DNA from: Ornithodoros turicata
Lineage: Eukaryota; Arthropoda; Arachnida; Ixodida; Argasidae
Assembly (NCBI RefSeq): GCF_037126465.1
Contig: NC_088206.1
Coordinates: forward strand, 71,923,687 to 71,987,686
DNA length: 64,000 bases
Reading direction: 5' to 3'
How positions within the stretch are numbered: position 1 is the stretch's first letter; each line of letters starts with the position of its first letter. A program made the translations under genes and the position numbers. The notes under the pieces are model-generated. The model was not told the origin of the DNA. It saw only the letters and a program-made list of their open reading frames with translations, and searched no databases. Below are positions 51,678 to 63,742 of this stretch, in pieces.

Positions 51678-54600
51678 TAAAATGCACAGTCGCGCGCGGG
51701 AAGCTGCCGGCGGCGAACTTAGACTAACCTGGACATACAAATGCAAACACCGAACTTGGATTAACCTAATAATAAACTAACCAACATGCTGCTCCATCGT
51801 ATCCACCCTGCTAAGCCTAACGGCTGCTAAAATGTGGGTTTCGTTCGCTACAACGACTTGTACCTCTCCTTGATTTTCCTTGTTTCGAGAACGTGAATTT
51901 CGAGATCGGGGATTTCGCAACCGGGGATATCGAGGTCCTCCCCCAAATTCACCCTCTTAGCATCCCCACCACTCAGGTTTGACCTCTCCGTCATTGCGAT
52001 AAGAAACTAATAGCCCGCATTAAAAAGAAAGAAAAGAAAAACAGAACCGAAAATCAGCTAGGCCTTATACACCGTGGAGAGGTTCTGTCCCGCAGTAAAC
52101 AAGGCAAGCTGGGTGAACTTCGAGACGTTCGACCCTGCATGTACTGCCGGGCCAACATTTCCCTCTCGGAAGGCGTTATCTTAATTGCATCTTTCTCGAG
52201 AGCGATCGGTAACGAGCTGCAACCAGTCTGCGCATGCGCCAACAGAGAGATCACGCACTCCTTGTTTACTGCTCGCAAGGAAGGAAGGAAAGGAAAGGAA
52301 AATCTCTAAGTGGATTCTTCGCAGTCACGAATTCGCTCCTTTCTTTTTAGACGGTGATGTTTCTATTTCCTAAGCAGTCTATAGAGCAGTTGTTGCCAAT
52401 ATGCTGCAGGCAAGTGAAGGTAGGGAAAATAATTGTGCCTTATCTGAAGGAACATGTTGATACCAACGGATTTCCGAGTTTTCCCACCTCATTCTTACGT
52501 ATCACTGTCTGATAACGATCTGTGCTTTTGTTCGTCTTGACGCTTTCGACTCTTCCAGAACAGACTGCCGAGTTTTTTGCCCTCCTTCTTTATATGCGAT
52601 AAAAACGGGCTCATAGTTACATAAAGAGCAATACGATTTGGCGAGGCAGAAGTCCTACAACCGCCTTCCATTACTTCAGCCATTATCCTTCATTTTCATC
52701 TACAAACTCTTCCTGCCTCATTCCATATTCACCACCATCGCGAGCAAGCCACTTGCATCCCCCCCCAAAAAAAAAGAGTATAACGAAAAGACATGAACAA
52801 CACAATGTCTCATTATCCTAGCAGCATCCACGCATCTCAATAATGTGTCTCATTCGCAAATTTCCTCCCCTCCTCATTCCCGCCACCCCCTTTAAGTACC
52901 CTTAAGTACCCCCGCACATACAATTCCCATCGCCTTCTTTCAGCGTTGCGAAACGCTGAAAACAATTAGAGAGAAGGAGTTAGGTGCAATCAAAGTCATG
53001 AAATTTAATCGCCGTCATTCTCGTCTGCAACGGAAAACGTTTCGTCGTCTTCAAAACTGCCACTCTTTTCTCGCTAGAAATTAAGGGAGCGAAAAAATAA
53101 AAGATTAAAAAGAGAAAGCTTAACTCGGAAAATGAAGAAAAAAAAAAACTCATTTTAATAATCGCTCCCTCAGCTCGTCGTCTGCTAGTATTTCATCTGC
53201 CATTCCAGTCCCACCCACCCACCCCGGACACTACGTTCCGTTCATTCTCTTAACATGTTTCTGCTCGAGAAATAAGAAGAAAGGAAAACTCGTCCAAATA
53301 GCAAGTTGATGAGGCAGGGAGCATTCACGCAGTGCTACCCGTATAATGAGAATATGCGGGAGAATGCAGAGGAAGCGCGCGTGCATAACAAACGGTTAGT
53401 TCGAAAAGAAGAAGAAGAAGGAGAGGAAAAAAAAAAATGTCCTGAGTATCGCTCCAAAGAGGGCGCTCTCACGGTCCGCGCCGCACCGCACTGCCAAAGC
53501 AGACGACACTCGGAGGTGGAAGCAAAAATCAAAAAGGAAACAGAGAGCGGAGGGGAAAAAAAAAAGTCTGATAATGACTACCTGCAGCCGGCCAAGGTAG
53601 ATTCGCTTTCTTCTTCTTTTTTCGTGTTCCGAAAGGAGCGCGCGTGGTTAAAATCTCATACGGTCAGATAACGAAGCCGCTTTGTGTCGTCTGCAACTGA
53701 AAACGATCTCGCTAGCTCTGAATGCGGTGCCCTCTAGCGGACGAGGGACGCGTTTCGTTCTAAATGACGCTACTTTGCAGGGGACTGCATCTTTTTTTTT
53801 TCCTTTTTGGATCTCTCTCTCTTTTTTGTCATCTTCTATACTGTATCACGAGCAGAATGTTTGTTTGTGTGCTCGTTTCGGCCTCCATTCTGCATAGAAG
53901 AAGTCTCCTGCTAACGAGACGGTCCACTCGGCGAGTCGTTTACCTCGCATTCGTTTTATAATGAGAGACAGAACAGCAGGGTATGAACGTAGGGTTTCAG
54001 TAAAAACCCGGTATGAGATGAAAGGGAACGCAATACGTACTTTGAATGTGATATGGCATCTAATGGTGTGCTGCGTCACGAGAACTTCAGTCTTTCCGAG
54101 TCGGCGTTTTTCTTTTTTTCGTTAATATTTTTCTGTACAAGTACTGGAAACACGTTCTGTATCGGAAAGAGCCCCCGAACTGCACAGTTTGCAGATACCA
54201 TACCAGGACGTTGCTGGTCTATAGGCGGCCGATACTAAAGAGGGATCAATATAGGATTTTTATGTGAAGGAGAAATTACAGAGAACTACAGAGACACGGG
54301 CTTCATTTCCAAAAACTGAGCACTATAGCTTTTCACGCCCATCGCAGAGTTACGAGGTCGAACCTTGCTTCAAGCTAGAAAACTAACGAGGCTAACATCC
54401 AAGCCGCACCCATAACGTACCATCAACTAAATGGCACCAACGCCCTTCGGAGTAAGACTATTTTCCAGCCTGATTCTCAACATCAGCAATGTAATGAATC
54501 TGACTGTTGCAGGTCCCAGCACCTCGTATACAATGCTGCTGCAATACGACAGGCCCCATGCAATATGTCAGCCAGCAACACCAGGGAAGAAAAGGGGACT

Positions 54601-56175
54601 TTCTAGACTGTTACAGTGGAAAAAGCTACAAGAATTGACTCGGTCTGCAACAGTTCTCATAAATGGCGAAGGAGCATAAACCAGCAGGGTGTCTGGACCG
54701 TTGTGTGTTGCAAAGGGATTGTGCGTTACATCAAATTGTTCCCGTAGCCCTTATAACATTTATCCACGTTTTAGTTAATACACCACAAAACCTTCGCGAA
54801 ACAATAAAGAATTAAAGGATGACTGTTAAAGTTACATGGAAACACTGTTTCAAGGAAAGCGTTGCAGAATAAGGCGCACTGCGTTTGAACTTCGTCGTTG
54901 CCATGACTCTCTTTTGGTTTCGTTGCAACACGACAGAAGAAAGTGGCAGACGAGTTCTGCACAATTTTGGTTCGTTTTTTAAAGGTTGTCGTTTAGTTTG
55001 TGTTTCTGCTACAGGACTGGGGACTATTTTTTCTTTGATTCAGATGTTTTTCTCTCTCTCTTAATGGCTTAAATTCCTTCCCAACACGGGACAGGAGTTG
55101 AGAGTTAATGTGTTAAATAAATTGTAAATAAAGATGAAATGAAACCTAGGTATTGCAAGCAAGAAAAGGTCTCGGGGTTACGAGAAAACGCGAGAATGAG
55201 AAATTAGTTTGAGCTCTCCAAGGTTCCATTTTCTTTGTTTCTGTAATTTGTCGATTTTTGAAACAGAGGTTCCGTGCCGTCCTTGCGTGACGTCAGACTT
55301 CCGTTCCGCAGAGAGCCCTCTGCTGCTTATTTAATGAAACAGATCGTGTAGACAGAGTATGCAATGGACAGATTAAATGCAATCTTAGGAATCATACGCG
55401 TATATTAAAGGTACTCAGACAGATCATGTTGGAGGCATAGTTTAACAGCTTGTTGCTTGTAAACCCAGTACAACAAGTTATACGTGTGACAGGGAACATA
55501 AATAGTAGTAATTTGCTCGTAAAATTACGGTAAAACGGTTCTGGGCGACGTCTGGTGGCAAATAATCCCAAATGTGTCGAGCAACAGTGATCTAATGTTC
55601 CCGATTGGCTTGCCGCTTTTGACGACTACGTAGCCGACACATAGCCGGCTTCATTTGTTGTAGACACAGTGTTATGCGCATGTAATGTCGTTTTGCCGCC
55701 GTACTTGACGAGCAGTGCGCAGGTGGCATCAACTTCGACACAGTGTTGCCCATAATTTTCAATTTTAATGTGCTAAAAAAAAACTATGAGCGCAATCGGG
55801 ATGAAAATTGGGACGTAAGAGTACAGACGGCTCAAGCTTCGAATAGATAAATTTTCTGAGATTGCAGATATACTGCTTCGCAGTACCTTTAAAATACAAA
55901 AATAATGTTTTCTAATTTATTAATTAGACACAATAAAAAAAATACTGGCGACTGCGATACACAATTGCTCACAACATTCGGTTGGTTTCGCTAGCGTAGA
56001 GCGAGCTACCCTCCTGAAAAACAAAAAAGAAAAGAAAATTAAAAGAATTTAAAAAAAAAACATTGTTGCATGTGAGTCGAGACCCCTTCTAGGACGAGGG
56101 TCGTGGTCTTTTTCAGATGCGCTTTAGAGCGAACAATCGGTCTAAATTCCGACTGATACGCTACCTTACTCGTAG
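51678..56175. other. 4.5 kb with almost no recognisable features
   Basis: No gene found. Small items are a (GGAAA)n tract at 52280-52306, a 10-bp-stem hairpin TTTCAGCGTT / AACGCTGAAA at 52938-52961, A runs near 53139 and 53429, and a possible retroelement end AATAAAGATGAAATGAAA near 55125. Two short TIR-like segments are listed separately. Frames such as 53306-53671 are lysine-rich low complexity. Confidence 0.4.
52092..52272. repeat. 13-bp inverted repeat framing ~181 bp
   Basis: GCAGTAAACAAGG at 52092-52104 is exactly complementary to 52260-52272. The enclosed DNA includes GCGCATGCGC. It could be a small MITE, but neither a duplication nor a second copy was found. Confidence 0.4.
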
Positions 56176-56177
56176 TA

Positions 56178-56575
56178 CAGGGTGTATGCTATAAAAGGTC
56201 AGTGACATTTTCGCGCGTGACACTATATCTATTTGAGAGACGGACTTGTGCTGCCATACAGTGAATCACTTATGCCAGAGAAACCTACGAAAAAATTGTG
56301 GTTACCATTCACTGCGTAATAAAGTAAACACGGCCACGGAAACTTTCGTCTTCATGTGTTTCCTATGCGCAATACCGATGGATGGAGGTGAAAGTTTGCA
56401 TGGTCATATTTATTTTGTTACACAATGCTAGGTAACCACAATCGTTTGGTAGGTTCCTCTAGCATAAATGATTCACTTTGAGGCAGAGAAAGTCTTTTCG
56501 TGATAGAGGTATAGCATCAAGGAGGTATCACTTTTTGCACGAAAATGTGACTGACCTTTTATAGCATACACCCTG
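56178..56575. mobile_element. TA-flanked foldback MITE, 398 bp
   Basis: CAGGGTGTATGCTATAAAAGG and the following GTCAGT(G/C)ACATTTTCG are inverted at both ends, with TA on each side. The inner arms (GTGAATCA-TTATGC, AGAGAAACCTAC, TTGTGGTTACC) also pair with the right half, so it is largely a foldback. It begins with the same CAGGGTGT as 51462-51675, though the rest differs. Confidence 0.92.
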
Positions 56576-56577
56576 TA

Positions 56578-57142
56578 CATTAATTGACGCTTTTATAATT
56601 ACAAACCTAAGGAGAGAAGGCGTTCCAACGCCGGTCTTCGGGTCGAACGCAGCACACAGATTGTCTCCAGAAGGGAATCTCTTTCATTGTTGCGGAAGGG
56701 CGACCATATTACAGCCGGAGTAAGAGCCAGCTCGGTAATAAAGTGCCACGGCGCGTCCGATCGTAAAAGACGACGGGGAAATAAAGGACAGTAATAAATA
56801 AAAAGATTATCACGCAAAGAGCCTTTGTTGATCCCTCTTCAATGGGAGTAAACACAACACATGCGCTCTCGTTAAAGTCAGGACGGCGGCTGTTGCGGCA
56901 CTTTCGTGCTTACAGTTCTATAGTTACAGCGCGCACCAATTGTAGTACACGTCGTAGTACTGAGTACGAAGTAAATATTCTTCCTTCCATGTGACGCGCA
57001 GTTGAGAGTCCTTGACCCCAAACGCAGCCTCGAATAAAGCAGAATAGGGACGGACGGCCAACCCGCTGCACAATGGCGGTAATTTCGTTATCTACCGTTA
57101 CTGTTTGCCCGTCGATAGGGCAACGTTCCGCTCGAGGAGATA
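56578..57142. other. No gene recognised
   Basis: Two minus-strand frames (56599-56817, 56910-57278) without motifs. The second overlaps the SINE fragment that follows. Confidence 0.4.
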
Positions 57143-57190
57143 TATGGGCGTCCTGGGGCGACTTCACGGGGAACTGCGCGCGGGTATCTC
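57143..57190 (-). repeat. Short SINE fragment
   Basis: GGGCGTCCTGGGGCGACTTCA followed by GGGGAACTGCGC matches, in complement, the GAAGTCGGCCCAGGACGC block of the SINE. Only about 45 bp are preserved. Confidence 0.4.
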
Positions 57191-57507
57191 GGTTAGTCGC
57201 AGACTTTTCTGCGTTCGATACAGTTTGCGGCGACATCGATGAAGCGGATGACGCCGGGACATTTGTGTCACGACGCAAAATAGATAGAAAGAAATTGGGC
57301 CAACTTTCCTTTCTTTCTTTTTTCTTTTTTTTTTTGTCAAGAAGTGGTTGAGTTGGCTGTCGCCTCGAACGATGACGCCAAAGGTGTGACGTTTTCCAGG
57401 TTCGCTGCCCACACGAGAAAATGACAGCTTCGATGTTCGATGGAACGGCGTTACGTCACGACGGAAAGAACTGCACGTCATAACGTGATATCATACGACC
57501 AGGTTCA

Positions 57508-57946
57508 GGCAGCGTTCACACAAGGCAACTTTCCCAGAAACTATTTTCAATTTTGGAGTTGCTGGCAGTGGGCCGACACCGGCAACCTCCAGCAACTCGA
57601 GTTGCTCCGGAATCGCTCCCCGACCGAAATTTCGAGAAGTTGCTCGTGCCCCGGCCAATCAGGGAGGGGAGCATTGCCACGTGACTCCCGATGGCGTGAT
57701 GTGATTTTGTTCGTGGGTTCTCAAATCCTGCAGGAGCAACTGAGAAATGACTTTTTTTTTTTTACTAATGCCACACAAACATATCAATAGCCATTTTTTG
57801 AAAACAATGATGACCTTTTGGCGTAATAAACTGACTAAGATTTGATAAACAGCAGCTAAAGAAAAGAAACCATCAGTTGGGTTCGAACCCACATAATCCG
57901 GTTGCTTGTGGGTGGAGCTACCGAGTTGCTACGTGTGGACGCAGTC
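57508..57946. mobile_element. MITE-K candidate, ~439 bp
   Basis: GGCAGCGTTCACACAAGGCAAC at the left and the complement of the right end GACTGCGTCCACACGTAGCAAC agree imperfectly over about 22 bp. GTTGCT motifs recur in the interior. No duplication or second copy. Confidence 0.55.
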
Positions 57947-58011
57947 TCGAAGTCGCTCGCAAGACGTTGGTTCCCGTTGCTTCGAGCTGCTGGAAAATGT
58001 TGTGAATGCAG

Positions 58012-58066
58012 CCTCAGGCAAGGTGTTCAGGCAAATGCTTCAGGCAAAATATTCAGGCAAAAGCTT
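58012..58066 (+). repeat. 13-bp tandem repeat (TTCAGGCAAA core)
   Basis: Four units of (T/C)TCAGGCAA(A/G) spaced about 13 bp. Confidence 0.75.
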
Positions 58067-58319
58067 CTGGGCGACAGTCGCCGATAGGATGAGGACGGTG
58101 CCCAGAAGGAGGACAGTCTCTGTTGGAAATATCTGTGGCACCTTTCTAAGACTACGTTACAAATTATTCGAAGGAGACTACTGCAAAGGAAGTACTACTG
58201 AAATCATACTGCTACTGAAATAAATACATTAGAGAGCTAATCCGGTTAAACGGGCCATTAAACGGGAACTCCGACCATGTTGATCAACTCCCACAAACCC
58301 ACCCACAAACGCCGTTTTG

Positions 58320-58391
58320 GAGTAGCCAGTTCTGACTGGGTCGGGACTAACCTCTCCATATTTTTCTTTCTTTTTCCAATCCAATCCAATC
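58320..58391 (+). mobile_element. Retroelement 3' end with (CCAAT)n tail, copy 2
   Basis: Nearly identical to 43043-43119 from AGTAGCCAGTTCTGACTGGG to the CCAAT units, differing by one T in a T run and by unit number. Same strand. Upstream sequences are unrelated, so both are short 5'-truncated inserts. Confidence 0.6.
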
Positions 58392-58476
58392 CCACCACAC
58401 AACGCGTTTGAAACGTTTCACCCAGAAAAAAAGTGTTTCGTTGTAACAGGCTCGGTGTTTTCTCTTAGTACAACAA

Positions 58477-58542
58477 CAACGACGGGATTTTTAATTTAAT
58501 ATTCGGGTATTTGCCGCCTCTCCGAAGAAGATCCCGTCGTTG
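58477..58542. repeat. Hairpin, 12-bp perfect stem
   Basis: CAACGACGGGAT (58477-58488) pairs with ATCCCGTCGTTG (58531-58542), loop 42 nt. Confidence 0.75.
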
Positions 58543-60981
58543 ACACCTAGTGTCGTCACGGACACCGCTTTTGACGGGCCTGGCTTTCACGCGTGCTCCG
58601 CAGAGAAGCACGCAGTGCACTTCGTCGCGGTCGCTGATGTGATGACGTCACCAGTGTGGCGGGAACGGAAGCGCCGCCTGGCTGACCATGCTTCTGTTTC
58701 GACGTTGTCTTTCTCGAGCGACATTCCCAGGGGAAATGGCGGAGTACAGACACGATATTGCGACCAGAAAAGGTTTCTAGAATTATGATCGGAACGCCAC
58801 TATATAACGCAACAAAGGCTAATGAACGAACTAACTAATTAACAAAAATGACTAATTCACAAAACTAACGAACAAACAAAACTAACTAAATAACGATAAG
58901 AACCCTCGCTCGACCTTGCCTCATCGTTTCCACGTTTTGATAAATCAAGTTCACGAGTGTCGACAGCCAAGTGATAAAGGAGGTTAAGTTTTACTCCGAG
59001 CGCGGGCTCAAAAGAAGTGCCTAAGAAAAAGCTCCTTAAGGGCGATTAATCCAGCGATGGACTTCAAAGTTCAGTCAAAGTTCAGAGGCCGAAGAAAGAC
59101 ACTCATTAAAACGGTGGCAAAAAACGAGTGAACAAAGATCACCATATATCATCATTAGCGTGATGACAATCATGAAACGAACTTCTTTTTAACAAGAAGC
59201 GAATCAATAACGAAGGAGGAGGTCGCCTAATTAACTGATTCGCTCGGTGATAATGCCCCTCCCCATCCCCCTGATTATAGCCATAGACCCTTATATACAC
59301 AGCTCGCTATAACAAAGCAGGCTCTGTTAAGCTTCGGAGTTCGGACCGGATACAATGCTGTGCAAGATAGCAGTTTGACGTGATTAAGTTGAAGTTAGGG
59401 ATAATCGGAGTAATGGTATTACGGGTACGGATGCATGAAAGCTAGCTTGTATATAGTAGTATAGTTAGGACAAATAGGTTAATATATCAGACGGCTACGA
59501 AGTTGAATAAAAGTGAAATAATAAGACGTGGACTACAGATTACAGGAACGTTATTAAAAACTTATTTAATGGGCAATTTAACACATAGATTAAAAAAAGA
59601 ATGGCCGATGTTTCGACAGTGGCACTGTCTTCGTCAGAAGTAGTATAGTTAGTATATAGTTAGTACTAGTTAGTTTTCGTTCGTGTCGTCTATGGGGGTA
59701 GGTTTAGAAATCCTGTGTTTCCTTTTCTTTTTTTTCGAATCTACGGATTTCGGGATGTCAAAAACAGCAAGGATCCCGGATTTCATGCAAAACTGTGGTG
59801 TCCAACTCCACAATGGGCTGGCTACTCCAGTACGCTTATGGTAGCGAGGTGAGGCTACCAAGGGGTCTATAAAATGATGTTTGTTCCACAAACGTCCTAA
59901 GGAATGAGATCACAGTGGGTGAAACATGTCGATGTGCTGCTGGCCAGTCACCGAGTACTTCTTGAAAACTATAGTGTCTATATTATTTCCATGGATATAT
60001 TCTATATTATTTATATCAATTAATTATAACTGGCGGCACTAGATACGTCACAAGTAGAACGCCAAAAAGCGAATGCTTATGTATATAAATTAATGCTTAG
60101 ACGCATACATGAAAACAATATAATAATCTGAAAAAACATAATGATGTGATATATATAATAAATATAAAATATAATAATTAACTGATTAAACGAAAACGTT
60201 GCGTACACATTTTAGTCAATTATGTTATTACACTTACAAGTGCACGTAGAATAAATACATAAACATTAACTTTCCGGTGTCACTACCCTCCCCAGTTGCA
60301 TACGCTTGAAACTATAGGGTAATTTTTCCTCCGAACTTTTCCTCTGAAAGTTTGGCTCGCGCATTCGGATAGAAATCCGTGCCACCTTTTCCTCGCAAAA
60401 CGTGCACGATTCGCCAATTCGACGGAAATGGAGTCTCCGTCTGGCAACAAATCAAACTAATGTGGCAGTTAAAGGGGAGGCGAACCTAGGCAGGATGGTA
60501 CTATACGCTCTGCTACTCCATTTCCCTACACACCCGAGGAAAAAAAAAAGAGGGGGGGGGAGGGTTGATGGGAATATGATATCCAACAACCACGTACGTT
60601 GCAAATTCAATTTGAGGCAGTTTTCCAAGCAGGAATCCACCGCGGTGTGGCGCTGCGTTAATGATAATGAGAGCATGACGGTACAACGTCTCCGTTCCTC
60701 CTGGGTTGTAGCGTATAGGTTTGAAATGGTTCAAAGGATTGCCAGTTGGTCTTCTAGATTAGCCTAATCTTGATTCATTCTGGCCCAGCGCTTACTATCT
60801 GATCAGGTTAAGGCTGTAACTGTGCTCTCATTAGATTATTGGATATATACCTTACGGAGTATACTGAAAGGCAGTTCTGTCCTGTCATAGCTCCTGTTTC
60901 TGTTCTACTTAATGTAATTCCTCGACGTTGGAAAGTGTGCCGATTCCAGTACAGCAAAAGAGAAATGTATTTCCATATAAC
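58543..60981. other. 2.4 kb with no gene recognised
   Basis: CTAAC/AACAAA-rich simple sequence at 58820-58900, and TATAGTTAG repeats near 59640-59675. AT-rich DNA runs from 59990 to 60270. A G run is at 60555-60563. The plus-strand ORF 60402-60767 is unrecognised. A retroelement-like stem-loop is listed separately. Confidence 0.4.
59603..59640 (-). repeat. Conserved-looking stem-loop, hammerhead-like core
   Basis: On the minus strand CTGACGA is followed by a perfect stem GACAGTG / CACTGTC and then GAAAC. This resembles the CUGANGA...stem II...GAAAC core of hammerhead ribozymes found in Penelope-like retroelements, but one extra A precedes the stem and stems I and III are not evident. It may instead be a retroelement coding remnant. 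Confidence 0.3.
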
Positions 60982-60983
60982 TA

Positions 60984-61813
60984 CATTGAACCCTCGTTAA
61001 TATGACCGCTTACTGTTCCCGCTGATTTCGGTCATGTACAAAATTCGTACTAACCGTGGTCGCATAAACCGAATTGTCGTGCCAACAAGAAATGCACCCT
61101 CCGCAGACCGATACGCAGAAGAAAAGACAACGTCATCATAATTGATTTTCTGCAAAAGTCGGTCTGCTTGAGGCAACTGTCAGCAAGAAAGTTTCATACA
61201 CGGACAATAGCACCATCAACTGCGTACGCACTAAAAGACAGCATTAGGAGTCACCCCAAACCTTCCCTCTGCCTGTGGTACCCTCTTCCTGGCGCTGCTC
61301 TGAGGGTCATGTGACGCGGTCATAATAACGAGAAGATAATACCCGTGTGTGACCCTACTTTATTTACAGCTCAGTGGCGTTATCGCTTGAGACAAGTTGA
61401 CTCTCCCACCTGCTGCCACTGTGCTGTGCTTGAGCATCTGGAGCATATTCTTCTTCATTGCTCCCACTACGAACCTTCCCGAACCACACTCTCAGAGTCT
61501 CTTCGTCAGCTGGACTCTCGCCCCTTTCTCCCTATCGAAATTGCTTGGTCCCTGGCCCAATCCAGCCCAGCAACGCTCTGCGCTCAAAGCTCTTCTGACA
61601 TTTCTGGACACCATCGGACTTCGATCGTTATTGTGAAGGGGCTCGTTATTTTATTCCCCCCATTCCCACCAGCAATGTGGTAGAGTATCGCCTGCGGCGA
61701 TGAACCTCCCCACTCTCCAAAGCCAAAATAAAGTTGTTGTTGTTGTTGTACTTTATGACAAAAATCTAGGTCATTGTCGGATAATGCGAATTGTCGCATT
61801 AACGAGGTGGATT
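60984..61813. mobile_element. pogo-like element interrupted by a retroelement
   Basis: CATTGAACCCTCGTTAATATG at the left and the complement of the right end (AATCCACCTCGTTAATGCG) share CTCGTTAAT with TA at both outer flanks. Inner CGAATTGTCG occurs near both ends. The retroelement at 61364-61748 lies inside. Without it and its duplication the element is about 437 bp. The TIR is imperfect. Confidence 0.45.
61364..61748 (+). pseudogene. Non-LTR retrotransposon (I-like clade) 3' end
   Basis: The frame from about 61366 reads QWRYRLRQVDSPTC-CHC...LEHLEHILLHC, a C-C-H-C-type zinc knuckle that follows the RNase H domain in I-like non-LTR polyproteins. Then come the SRTTLSESL and SLAQSSP stretches. 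A frameshift near 61580 moves the ending into ALKALLTFLDTIGLRSLL-stop. The 3' UTR (GGGGCTCGTT...CAGCAATGTGG...) and AATAAAG(TTG)n tail match 6296-6418. TACTTTAT flanks both sides (61356-61363 and 61749-61756), an 8-bp target duplication, so the insert was 5'-truncated on arrival. In the family this C-terminal region may help bind template RNA. The copy is dead. Confidence 0.78.
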
Positions 61814-62024
61814 TACATGGCAGCGAAACGCTTCCCAAGAAAAACGGTCATAAATCCAGCATGTCAGATTATCGGACGTCATACGTATTAACGCAGCTTT
61901 CCCTAGCGGGTAGTACCGGAACACTGAACGCAGTACATGAAACAAATACCCCGTTCCCGTCTAGGATGGGTTACTTACCGATACTGGCGTCCACTTACGG
62001 TAGCCTTCCATATAGGAAGAGGTA

Positions 62025-62336
62025 CAGGTTGGGACAAAAGTTTACGGAACACGCGAGCGGCGTACTTTTTCTTCGGTGCGACACCCTAGCGGCTGCAGGA
62101 AGCGGGTGAGTTCACTGTTTCGGAGGGGTGGAAGGGTACGCTGTTAGCGACACACAGCGGTAGCTTCCACTTCCCAAACACAACCAGGCGATATCGGAAC
62201 TACCGCTGTGTCTCTGGCATCGCACGCTTGCACCCCTCCGAAGCAGTGAACTCACCCGCTTCCGCCAGCCGCTAGGGTGTCGTACCGACGAAAAAATGCG
62301 CCGCTCGCGTGTTCCGTAAACTTTTGTCCCAACCTG
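62025..62336. mobile_element. TA-flanked foldback MITE, 312 bp, ~130-bp arms
   Basis: CAGGTTGGGACAAAAGTTTAC opens both ends in inverted orientation, with TA on each side (62023-62024, 62337-62338). The arms then match nearly without break through GCGAGCGGCG, GACACCCTAGCGGCTG and GTGAGTTCACTG to about 62150. ACAAAAGTTTACGGAAC-type ends with TA suggest a Tc1-like source. Non-coding. Confidence 0.93.
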
Positions 62337-62338
62337 TA

Positions 62339-63490
62339 CCTGTTCGAGGACAACGCAAGCGAAACATTACGACTCACTTTCGGTGCAGACAAATTGTAAT
62401 GGTTGCGTTTGCCCTCTCTAATATCTCGATATGTGCAAGGTAAAGCTTTCGGTACACAGCCACGTCGAGATTCAAGAGAGCGCTGGTTCGAGCGAGTTGA
62501 TTACTGTCAAGGGACGTCATGGCGCGAAACACAGACAAGCCGATGGCACCGTTGCCCGTTAAAATGCCTATAGTAGTTGCTATTGCTGATAACCGGTTTC
62601 TGCTTTTGATAACACAGCACGTGGGAAAGCATCAGTTGGAAACCGGTAAGCCCAAGTATACGTATTAGAATCCCGTTTCCGGTTTAACGACTGGTTTTAA
62701 CGCGGGCAGCTCGTAAACATCCACGATGAAGGTGCGATAACGAGTAAACAACTATGATAAACGCACGAATACGCTCCCCGAACGTGTTGCGACGTCTCGC
62801 TGACACTTCATATCACGAGATAACCTCCCCCCTCCCTTTCCCGACGACGAATACCTTTCCGTTACAAAACCAACCGCTGCGCGAATACCGTTAGGTACTT
62901 CTTTCGTCTTTGTAGCGAAACGCGCAACGACAGACCAAAACCTCATCACACAATAGAGGCAATAAACCCATTATCTCCGCGTGCAAGCGTATCTATACCG
63001 CAATGCAGTTCTCATCCAGACAATACATTCCCTATAAACACAGCATCCATTATTTATTCACCGCTATTCTCGCAGAACCCAAACAGCTATTGAGCGAGGG
63101 GAGAAAACTGAATTCAGGCTACGCGCCCCCGAACAATCAATACGCAGCCCTACATGGACTGCCAAAGCGATATTGCAAAATTCTTATCCCTATACACATC
63201 TACGCTGTAGCCATGTAGATGTATACACATATATTACATTCGGCGCGTTCATAGTGTACTATTATATAAAAGATGTATTGCCACAATACGGGATGAAAGG
63301 GAAAATCGAATTTCTCCCAAGTCTGTTCACGGTTAACAAAGGGCATGAAGATAGGTGAGGGAAAACTTTTATGGGCTGGACTCCCGTATGAAACGGATCG
63401 AGTAGTACAATATGGAAAGGGAGTTTTTTACTTTAGCTGGTTGGATCATATGAACGTGTTGCTGCCGAGTGATCTGCTCCTCGGGAAGAT
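62339..63490. other. No gene recognised
   Basis: Several frames of 60-70 codons without motifs (62752-62949 -, 63003-63218 +). The first 600 bp are GC-richer, the rest AT-richer. No repeat identified. Confidence 0.4.
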
Positions 63491-63491
63491 C

Positions 63492-63650
63492 GTGCCTCCT
63501 GGGACGACTTCATGGGGAATGCTGGTGCTGACATTGGCCTCACAACGTGTGAGCTAAATCCCTAGGGAAGACACCCTGACAGAACAGTCTGTGCCGGGAT
63601 TCGAACCGGGGTCACCTCCTCGTAATGGAAGCCGGTAATCTTAGCCACTT
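63492..63650 (-). mobile_element. SINE, head and body
   Basis: In complement: GTGCCTCCTGGGACGACTTCA, GTGCTGACATTGGCC, AATCCCTAGGGAAGACACCC, CAGTCTGTGCCGGG, B box GGATTCGAACCGG at about 63598 and an A-box-side CCGGTAATCTTAGCCAC. The tail is missing. Confidence 0.72.
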
Positions 63651-63718
63651 TTTTTCCTTCTAATTATAATAACTTTATTACATCGTATAATAACATCATA
63701 CTGGTTTTTCTTCGCCGA

Positions 63719-63742
63719 GTGGTGGTGGTGGTGGTGGTGGTA
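63719..63742 (+). repeat. (GGT)n microsatellite
   Basis: Eight GGT units. Confidence 0.93.

Noticed and set aside
59281..59360. 5S rRNA-like string (GTTAAGCTTCGGAGTTCGG)
   Set aside because: Only a short match to the general feel of a 5S internal promoter. The surrounding sequence does not fit a 5S gene.
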